Below the pieces are notes generated by a model. That model ran no database searches. It was not told the origin of the DNA and saw only the letters and a list, made by a program, of their open reading frames with translations. Made by a program: the position numbers and the translations under genes. Shown piece after piece: positions 1-5,904 of a stretch of 23,082 nucleotides of DNA. This stretch comes from Marinospirillum sp. (lineage in GTDB: Bacteria > Pseudomonadota > Gammaproteobacteria > Pseudomonadales > Halomonadaceae), in the NCBI RefSeq assembly GCF_014859565.1, contig NZ_JACUUA010000041.1, forward strand, positions 1-23,082, written 5' to 3'. Position 1 is the stretch's first letter. Every line of letters starts with the position of its first letter.

Positions 1-172
1 CCTTAGAATTGTAGTTTTACGAATTTGGAAATCCTTAGGATTCGTAAATTACCAGCGAGCATCAAGAATCAATGACTTACGCCAGAAATTCGTAATCCTT
101 AGGATTACAGTTTTACGAATATCGCAATCCTTAGGTATGGTATTTCTAAGAATTATCACTTCTAAGGATTTG
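1..172. repeat. Nested inverted and direct repeats, probable partition centromere
   Basis: Two motifs recur. CCTTAGG lies in AATCCTTAGGATT (30-42), GTAATCCTTAGGATTAC (92-108, 8-bp arms around one base) and CAATCCTTAGG (126-135). Partial copies are at 1-6 and, inverted, at about 146-150 and 163-168. TTACGAAT or its complement lies at 17-24, 40-47, 88-95 and 113-120. TTTACGAAT (16-24) and ATTCGTAAA (40-48) form a perfect 9-bp inverted repeat that encloses the first CCTTAGG palindrome. Repeats directly upstream of an actin-type par operon usually form the centromere bound by the ParR-type adaptor, and often act as its operator. That role is inferred from position. Confidence 0.6.
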
Positions 173-198
173 AAATTTGGCAAATTACACAAACAGAA

Positions 199-227
199 TT
201 GCCATCTCCCGCTCCATGCTGTAGCAT
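199..227 (+). promoter_or_regulatory. Candidate promoter of the partition operon
   Basis: TTGCCA at 199-204 (five of six to the -35 consensus) and TAGCAT at 222-227 (four of six to the -10 consensus) are 17 bp apart, the optimal spacing. Transcription would begin near 233-235, inside the palindrome at 228-241 and about 65 bases before the parM-like start. No other comparable pair was noticed in this leader. Confidence 0.45.
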
Positions 228-241
228 ACAGGTTATCCTGT
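228..241. promoter_or_regulatory. Operator-like palindrome at the par promoter
   Basis: ACAGGTTATCCTGT has perfect 5-bp arms around TTAT and sits just after the candidate -10 hexamer, where a bound protein would block initiation. CAGGTTATCC recurs exactly at 18424-18433 in the divergent replication control region, so one regulator could serve both loci. No regulator for it is evident in the window. Confidence 0.4.
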
Positions 242-298
242 TTAACAATAGTTGGATCAGGCACTCAGACTCCAATCATCTTCCTTGAGGGTAAAAAA

Positions 299-1318
299 AT
301 GTCTACAGAGAACACTGCATCTGGAACAACTGAAAAAAAAGAGCAGATCACCGAAGTGGCTGTCGGTCTTGATATTGGTCGCTCGGGCGTAAAGCTGGTC
401 TTTAATGCCACAGACAGCCAAAACCCTCCTGAGGAAATTGTTTTTCCTCCTTGCGCAATGCCTGCATCCGTTCTGGCTGACGAAGCTGAGCGGCGTCGAG
501 CAGCCCCGGATACAGTAATCATTGATGGTCAGTCCTGGTGGTTCGGTCAGACAGCCCAGATTCAATCCATGGGCGGTGCCGAGAAGTCTGGCAACTTTGC
601 CAGTTGGGCGCACACAGAGGATTACAAGGCATTGACGCATGGCGCGTTAAAGCGTGTTCGAGACCGCTATCCAAAAGCAATCTTAAAGATTGCCTGCGCC
701 CTGCCCTCCGAATCTACCAGCAAGGATCGCGACGCTGTTGTGGATATGACTCGTGAAGTGGCCGGCAGTCACTGCAAAGTGACCTGCCAGGTTCAACCCG
801 AAGGCATCTTCTTTCAGCATGTGGCAAACAACCCTGCGCTGTCCGAGTCCGGTGTGAATGTGCTGGTTATTGATGTGGGTCGTTACTCGACTGACTTCGC
901 TGTGATCAGTGGTGGATCACCCGTGCGCAACGCATATCGCTCCGTTCCTGGTGTTGCGCGTGCAACCGACATCCTTTGGGATCGCCTCATGGCGAAGCCT
1001 GAGTTTGGGTCAACCAAGCGCCCCTCTATTGAGCGCTTGGAAACAGCCCTCATGGAACACTCCATCACCTTGAGCGCTCGCAAGTATGAGCTTGAAGATT
1101 CACGCAAAGCGGTCAACAGCTTGGCTCAGGAGATCTTGCGCGCCACAAAAGAAGTGATCGACAAGATGACTGGTGGTATTGACCACATCTTGCTGGCCGG
1201 TGGTGGTGCACCTCTGGTATCACCCATTTTCCAAGAGGTCTACGGCATCGAAAAGTCCAGCTCGAGCCGCTTTATTGTTGCGAAGGGTCTCTTTCAGCGG
1301 GCCTGCTATATCAACTAA
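299..1318 (+). CDS. parM: Actin-like plasmid partition ATPase (ParM/StbA type)
   Basis: This 339-residue protein belongs to the actin/Hsp70 ATPase fold. Phosphate loop 1 is GLDIGRSGVK (about residues 23-32). Phosphate loop 2 is VIDVGRYSTDF (190-200). The adenosine-binding stretch is HILLAGGGAPLV (296-307). ParM-type proteins polymerise into filaments that push plasmid copies apart, through an adaptor bound to a centromere. The length fits the family (about 320-340). The reading frame is open upstream to 137, but the ATG at 299 has GAGG eight bases before it and the extra upstream residues do not resemble the family, so I use 299. The repeats at 1-172 and the gene at 1355 complete a par-like locus. 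I am confident of the fold; partition as the role comes from context. Confidence 0.85.
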   Translation: MSTENTASGTTEKKEQITEVAVGLDIGRSGVKLVFNATDSQNPPEEIVFPPCAMPASVLADEAERRRAAPDTVIIDGQSWWFGQTAQIQSMGGAEKSGNFASWAHTEDYKALTHGALKRVRDRYPKAILKIACALPSESTSKDRDAVVDMTREVAGSHCKVTCQVQPEGIFFQHVANNPALSESGVNVLVIDVGRYSTDFAVISGGSPVRNAYRSVPGVARATDILWDRLMAKPEFGSTKRPSIERLETALMEHSITLSARKYELEDSRKAVNSLAQEILRATKEVIDKMTGGIDHILLAGGGAPLVSPIFQEVYGIEKSSSSRFIVAKGLFQRACYIN

Positions 1319-1354
1319 GCCAGCCTTTGCGCTATACAAATTAAGGAGTTCTCT

Positions 1355-1825
1355 ATGGAAGTTCCAGTCAAGCATAATTTACGAAACGGGACGGCTGTGT
1401 GGATTAACACTGGTACGTTCAGTGAAATTATTGATGCAGAATCACTCAGCGATATGTTTCGCAATGCCGGCGGTCCCAATGCTTTACGCAGCCTTGCATC
1501 CTTCTGCATCCTGCTGCCAATGATCAATAACGGCATTGGCATCAGTCCCGAATATCGCTCTATCATCAACCGACTCAATAAGTTGGCTGGTGAGCATCCA
1601 GAGTGGTTTCACGAAGACCTGTGGATTCAAGCTTTTCAGCAGATCCTTGATGGCCTGACCTCTCACGCAGACGGTGATGACAAGCCCACGCTGGATGCCC
1701 CGGCACAGGTCAGCCAGCCAAAGCCAACGATACCACCAAATCCATCTGTGCAACCGGCTTCTGAGGGTGCATCATTTAGCCTTAATCAAAAAGATGCACT
1801 TAAAAGTACCTTTGATAAGTTCTAA
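1355..1825 (+). CDS. Hypothetical protein, possible ParR/StbB-like partner of the actin
   Basis: This is a 156-residue protein, 36 bp after the actin-like gene, with a strong AAGGAG-type ribosome binding site. I do not recognise the family by sequence. Residues about 1-105 look like a folded, mostly helical domain. Then comes a proline- and glutamine-rich linker (about 110-140), ending in a short charged tail, SLNQKDALKSTFDKF. ParR adaptors join a DNA-binding domain to a flexible linker and a short C-terminal helix that docks on the ParM filament end, so both architecture and position match. No clear ribbon-helix-helix motif is visible, so the adaptor role is an inference. The stop codon abuts the convergent dotB stop with no bases between. 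Confidence 0.6.
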   Translation: MEVPVKHNLRNGTAVWINTGTFSEIIDAESLSDMFRNAGGPNALRSLASFCILLPMINNGIGISPEYRSIINRLNKLAGEHPEWFHEDLWIQAFQQILDGLTSHADGDDKPTLDAPAQVSQPKPTIPPNPSVQPASEGASFSLNQKDALKSTFDKF

Positions 1826-2995
1826 TTACAGGTAGTCCAAAGCCCGGCACTCCTTCGCAGTGCTGGGTTTTTTTGTTTCCTCAGTGGTCAATCCTACCGC
1901 CTGAAGCAGCGTTTCATTCTTTTTTTTATTACTAGATTGAATCTGGTTTTCCCAATCATCCTTGTGGGTGCAGCCGTGCTCTTTGACCAGTCTTCCAATC
2001 AGTTTGTGTGTTGAGGATGGATTCTGCGCCACCTGCTCCACCAGATCCCCGCGTTCACCGCAATAATCGAAATCCAAGTATTCTTGAATTGGCATCAGTC
2101 GGCCATCAGGCATGCGTTCTAATGTTTGATAAACTGCATACAGGATTGATCCGCTCAGCTCCGCCATGGCCATGCGCTGATTATCAGGGAAGAAGTCGGT
2201 CCACCGCTGAAAAATCTCAGGCACGGAGCTGGTATGCATGGTTGCAAAAACAGTGTGACCCGTTCTTGCAGCCGCAATGGCTGCTCTGGCTGTTTCCGGG
2301 TCGCGGATCTCACCAATCAGTATATGTGTAGGTCTCATTCGCATAGCGTTTCTGACCCCGGAGGCGAAGTTAGAACAGCTCTTGCCTACTTCAGCCTGCG
2401 TGATGGCTGCAGAAATGCTGGCGCTCTTATAAAACACGTATTCCACAGGAGACTCTACTGTGTATAAATGCGCATGTGAGTCTCTATGGCAAACAATATC
2501 ATTCAGCAGGCCAGACAGAAGACTGGTTTTACCTGAACCGGTCGGGCCGTTGACAAGGATAAGTCCGGGTCGTCTGGATCGGGTCATCTCAAGCAGTCCT
2601 GGCGGTAAACGCAGGCGCTCTAAAGGCCAGGGGTCTGATTCGATACGACGCATAACCACGGAAAGATTCATCCCTCGGCGCGATGCATCGCGCACCATTG
2701 CCACACGAAAGCGCTCGCCAGTTTTGGATACATAAGATGAATCCTTCGGATCTCCTGATGAAAGCGCATTATCATAAAGACCAGAATCATTATCCCCAAT
2801 GATGGTCAGGAGCGCCCTCACTTCAGCCTCCTGCAGTGGGCGATCCGTCAGCGGAATAATCCGCTTTGACAGCATCACCCGAATCGGCTGTCCTGTTTGC
2901 AGAAAAATATCCGAACTGTCCGGATAGGCATAGAGAATTTCCTCTAAATCTTCCGCTGTTGTTTTGCGCTCGTTGGATAGCCGGATGTCGCTCAC
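1826..2995 (-). CDS. dotB: Type IVB secretion ATPase DotB/TraJ (VirB11/PilT-like)
   Basis: This 389-residue secretion ATPase would form a cytoplasmic hexamer that energises the type IVB channel. Walker A is GPTGSGKT (150-157). Walker B is ILIGEI (225-230), followed by RDPETARAAI. The histidine box GHTVFATMHT is at 246-255. These and the length match DotB of Dot/Icm and TraJ of IncI plasmids more than the pilus-retraction PilT, and the DotC and DotD genes directly upstream support this. The start is GTG, with GAGG about six bases before it that overlaps the region of the dotC stop. It is the last gene of the operon, and its 3' end contains a terminator that works for the opposite strand. Confidence 0.88.
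   Translation of the reverse strand: MSDIRLSNERKTTAEDLEEILYAYPDSSDIFLQTGQPIRVMLSKRIIPLTDRPLQEAEVRALLTIIGDNDSGLYDNALSSGDPKDSSYVSKTGERFRVAMVRDASRRGMNLSVVMRRIESDPWPLERLRLPPGLLEMTRSRRPGLILVNGPTGSGKTSLLSGLLNDIVCHRDSHAHLYTVESPVEYVFYKSASISAAITQAEVGKSCSNFASGVRNAMRMRPTHILIGEIRDPETARAAIAAARTGHTVFATMHTSSVPEIFQRWTDFFPDNQRMAMAELSGSILYAVYQTLERMPDGRLMPIQEYLDFDYCGERGDLVEQVAQNPSSTHKLIGRLVKEHGCTHKDDWENQIQSSNKKKNETLLQAVGLTTEETKKPSTAKECRALDYL
1843..1874 (+). terminator. Rho-independent terminator for the par operon, inside the dotB 3' end
   Basis: CCCGGCACT and AGTGCTGGG pair over nine positions (one G-T wobble) around a seven-base loop, followed by seven T. It lies 18 bp after the plus-strand stop and within the last codons of convergent dotB. 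Dot-side transcripts would carry the hairpin without a U tract after it. Confidence 0.75.
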
Positions 2996-3002
2996 GGAAA
3001 CC

Positions 3003-3905
3003 TCACGGGATTAATGGGGCGGATGGGTTTTGCAGATCGACCAAATCAGACAATCCAAGAGGCGGCATTTCCTTCCAGGCTTCCATTGATAAAGCTCGCC
3101 ACTGCTCAGTGTCTGGCACTAAATACGCTGGCTGGGTTATTACTGTGTGCTTCACTCCAACCTGCATTTCTCGGCTCGATGTGCCTCCGCCCTGCACATG
3201 ATCTGTAGCTGTGATGACTCTGGGTGGCTCGATCATTCCGGAGAGCCACAATAGCCGGAACAGCTGCATTCCCATGAAATCGCGCTGCAATTCGTGAATC
3301 GCAACATCCATGGCAGCGCGACCCGTGCGTACACCTTCTATCCAGCCGTCACGAACACCTGTGCGCCAAAGGTTGGGGTGAAGCTCAATCAAAGTATTTA
3401 ACCGGCGAGAAGGCAGTTCCGGCTCCGGTGCATCTAGGTTAAGGTAGTCCCTCCACGACGGGTTGCGCTCAATCAGCATGGCATCCTGCACTGTTCTGAA
3501 TACCCTGGCGCTCATTTGACGCTCATTCTGTCGATAACTAACCAGCCTCTCGGTCATTACAATAACCGGTGGCAAAAGCCCTTCAGGAAGCACCAGGTTA
3601 GTGAAAGAAAAGGTCTGGTCTAACTGATTACCAAACTGATTGATCTCGTTGTACAGTCGCTCCACTTCTTTCTTGTAGCCGCTAGTGGCACCAGTGCGAA
3701 CGCCAGCCTGATAGACAGCACGCTGCTCTGCATTCATTTCAGAGGGTAGAGTGCTTTCACCCTGGTTGGCTCGATAATCAAAGACTTGTGAGGGAATGAC
3801 CCCCACCTCCGTATCCATCGGCTGATGCTTGCCCGCACATCCGGTTGCCCCAAGCAAGCTTAGGGCTAGAACCATGGCTGTCAGCTTATTCGTGTTTCCG
3901 GCCAT
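3003..3905 (-). CDS. dotC: Outer-membrane core lipoprotein DotC/TraI
   Basis: This is a 300-residue protein with a lipoprotein-type N terminus: a hydrophobic stretch leading to GATGC, with the likely lipidated cysteine at residue 23. The body matches the DotC pattern: the segment FDYRANQGESTLPSEMNAEQ, repeated aromatic and arginine-rich helices, then TGVRDGWIEGVRTGRAAMD. Length is close to Legionella DotC (about 300). DotC and DotD are outer-membrane lipoproteins that place DotH in the outer membrane and build the core-complex ring. The gene starts one base after the dotD stop, which suggests translational coupling, and its own ribosome binding site is weak. It is followed by dotB, the order D-C-B seen in Dot/Icm and IncI systems. 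Confidence 0.85.
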   Translation of the reverse strand: MAGNTNKLTAMVLALSLLGATGCAGKHQPMDTEVGVIPSQVFDYRANQGESTLPSEMNAEQRAVYQAGVRTGATSGYKKEVERLYNEINQFGNQLDQTFSFTNLVLPEGLLPPVIVMTERLVSYRQNERQMSARVFRTVQDAMLIERNPSWRDYLNLDAPEPELPSRRLNTLIELHPNLWRTGVRDGWIEGVRTGRAAMDVAIHELQRDFMGMQLFRLLWLSGMIEPPRVITATDHVQGGGTSSREMQVGVKHTVITQPAYLVPDTEQWRALSMEAWKEMPPLGLSDLVDLQNPSAPLIP

Positions 3906-3906
3906 C

Positions 3907-5298
3907 TCAAACCCCCAGCCTGGCGCGTACTACATACGCATCAGCAAACCCCATCTTGCGGATGGCTACCATCAGATTTTGTGCTTGCTCACGCCGTGGT
4001 AACTGCCCAACACGCACGCCATAATGTTTTCCAAACTTGAACACAAAAGCCGGATAACCTTTACTCCTCAGATCCTCTGCAACCTGTAGCGCTTTTGCCG
4101 GATCGGTGTGGCTGATGGTTTGTACGCCATACCCGCGAGGATCAGATTGAATGGGTGGCAACGCAGGCCTGCGAGATACAGTGCGAATTGATTGAAATCC
4201 ATCTGGATGGCTTGAAGTAATGCCTTGCTCAGCTTCATCCATGATCGTTCGCGGTGCAACCAGCCTTGATCGCCAACCGTTGCCTTCGCCATTTTCTGGA
4301 TCAGCACTTGCCGCTGCTGGCGCTTCACGCACCGGATGTTGCGCTGCCTGTTGAGGGCGGCTGACTGGTGGCGTAAATGAAATCTCTCCGGCAATACCAA
4401 AGCTCATCAAATACTGCTGTAGTGTACTGGCAACGGCCTGATTAACTGCAAGTAAGCGTATTCGGTGCATACCAGAATCAACCCAGGCAGCTGCATCTAT
4501 GCTTCGCTCTTGCAACCATGTCAGCATAGCTCTGGCATCCGCCTGGTTATCATAAGCACCCAATTCAACACCCCAGCCAGAGTGATCCTTGTTGTACATC
4601 ATGTGCGTTGGATCAACCGGGGTGGGGCTCATCTGGGATTGAGTGGATGGACGCGATGGCTGCAAGGGTGTTGCCACTGACCTTGACTCGGCAAATCTTG
4701 GATCAGGCATCGCCTGAACTGTTGGCCGCTCCCCTTGCTGAATCAATGTTCGATTTTGATCCAGGTGACTGCGCGTCAGTCGGACTTGCTGATCAACCCC
4801 GGTGCTGTTCCGATAGTCAACCACCAGCTGTTCGTTGCGAAGATCCACCAAGAGCGGCCATGGAATCTGAGAGCCAAGTTCAGTGATATGCTGATGCACC
4901 GGCTTGGCATCGCGCAAATGAACATGCGGCTTCATGCCTCCGATCACCGGCTCACCAAAAGAGGTGACCCGCCAACCTAAGTCATTGGCAAGGCGGGTCA
5001 GCGCCTCATCCATTGGCCCGTAGAAATCCAGTCGCACTGTCTGGCGCATGTAGTCGGGCAAATGACGTGTATCTTGTTGATTCTTGACGCTCTCAGCGCT
5101 TTGCTGGCCGACTTCACGCGCCATGATGCTAGAAATTTGCATCTGCGCTCGCGCTGCTTGTTCGCTGGCCTGTAATAATCGCTCAGGAATTTGTGCTGGC
5201 TGCGCCACTGCCTGCCCCGAGACAATCATTCCGCAGGCACAGGCCAAGGCTGCGACCTTAAATAGACTTAAGCCGGATTTTAACTTTGAATTGATCAT
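3907..5298 (-). CDS. dotD: DotD/TraH-like core protein fused to two SPOR domains
   Basis: This is a 463-residue exported protein. Residues 1-33 form a signal peptide, probably cut by signal peptidase I after QAVA. Cysteines at 20 and 22 lie inside the hydrophobic core, but no clean lipobox is seen. Residues about 86-163 resemble DotD, a small secretin-N-like domain with the pattern LTRLANDLGWRV, then WPLLVDLRNEQLVVDYR. A low-complexity linker (170-238) leads to a first SPOR-like repeat (241-307, starting WGVELGAYDNQADA) and, after another linker, a second (389-459, starting GVQTISHTDPAKA and ending in the VRVG and MGFADAYVV pattern). SPOR domains bind peptidoglycan strands lacking stem peptides. 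Typical DotD is a lipoprotein of about 160 residues, so this is an unusual enlarged form. It sits directly upstream of dotC and dotB. Confidence 0.78.
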   Translation of the reverse strand: MINSKLKSGLSLFKVAALACACGMIVSGQAVAQPAQIPERLLQASEQAARAQMQISSIMAREVGQQSAESVKNQQDTRHLPDYMRQTVRLDFYGPMDEALTRLANDLGWRVTSFGEPVIGGMKPHVHLRDAKPVHQHITELGSQIPWPLLVDLRNEQLVVDYRNSTGVDQQVRLTRSHLDQNRTLIQQGERPTVQAMPDPRFAESRSVATPLQPSRPSTQSQMSPTPVDPTHMMYNKDHSGWGVELGAYDNQADARAMLTWLQERSIDAAAWVDSGMHRIRLLAVNQAVASTLQQYLMSFGIAGEISFTPPVSRPQQAAQHPVREAPAAASADPENGEGNGWRSRLVAPRTIMDEAEQGITSSHPDGFQSIRTVSRRPALPPIQSDPRGYGVQTISHTDPAKALQVAEDLRSKGYPAFVFKFGKHYGVRVGQLPRREQAQNLMVAIRKMGFADAYVVRARLGV

Positions 5299-5370
5299 GG
5301 GTTAGCCTGTAGAGTTCTTTTCATTCTCTGATTCTACCAGCCTGATAATTCAAGCCGGTAGCAGGCGGGA

Positions 5371-5904
5371 TTACTGGTTTTTTGAGTCTTGGGTGGGCAG
5401 GATTTCTTTTTTTGCTTCTTGTTTGTACCCGGCGATCTGGTGGATAGGCTCCTTAACTGTTCCAAATGTCGCCAATCGCCAGTCGTAAAGCTCAAGCCAT
5501 TTGTCGACATTAGCTTTGATATGCATTGTTTTTCGAGTGGTGCGACTCGATGGATGTTTGCAGCACCATTCAAAGTAATTTTTTCGAGCCTTTGACTCCT
5601 CTTCAAGAAGCAGTGACAGCAACAATGATGCCGGCAAAAAACCAAGTAAACGAAACTGCAGCTCATCGCTTAAATAGCGAATCATGGACTGCATCTCTTG
5701 GAAGTGAAGGTTCAGCCAAGCCAGCGTTACGTCCCCATGGCCATGGGTAATTAATCCCAAAAGGGTCTGAGGAATATCCGACACCAGATCCCGATGCAGG
5801 TCAGGCAGCTCTTGCCCTGCACCTGCATGAATTTGCTTTTCTAGAGGCAAAAAAGGATTCACCCTCTTCAGCAGCTTGCTCTTATCCTCTGGATCGGTAC
5901 CCAT
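5371..5904 (-). CDS. Hypothetical protein in the type IVB operon
   Basis: This is a 177-residue protein that I do not recognise. I chose the ATG at 5904 because GAGGTG stands seven bases before it; two in-frame upstream starts (ATG at 5916, TTG at 5919) are less well placed. The gene overlaps the 3' end of dotO by 23 bp, so it is probably translationally coupled. No signal peptide is visible. A leucine-rich hydrophobic patch (FLPASLLLSLLLEEE, about residues 90-105) could be a membrane-associated or buried helix. A Lys/Arg/Cys-rich stretch follows and the tail is lysine-rich. It occupies the place where IncI plasmids carry traV or traW after traU, but I see no similarity that would justify either name. 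Confidence 0.7.
   Translation of the reverse strand: MGTDPEDKSKLLKRVNPFLPLEKQIHAGAGQELPDLHRDLVSDIPQTLLGLITHGHGDVTLAWLNLHFQEMQSMIRYLSDELQFRLLGFLPASLLLSLLLEEESKARKNYFEWCCKHPSSRTTRKTMHIKANVDKWLELYDWRLATFGTVKEPIHQIAGYKQEAKKEILPTQDSKNQ

Noticed and set aside
137..298. In-frame upstream extension of the parM-like gene from 137
   Set aside because: It overlaps the candidate promoter and operator, has no good ribosome binding site, and adds 54 residues unlike the family. The ATG at 299 has GAGG.
257..640. Minus-strand open frames opposite parM
   Set aside because: They lie antisense to a well-supported gene, and I saw no recognisable domain or good ribosome binding site.
5338..5359. Imperfect palindrome CCAGCCTGA/TCAAGCCGG before dotD
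   Set aside because: It has two mismatches in nine positions and no T tract; too weak to call a terminator or operator.
5334..5666. 110-residue minus-strand frame overlapping the 177-residue gene
   Set aside because: The 5371-5904 frame has a strong ribosome binding site and coupling to dotO. This one has neither and looks compositionally odd.
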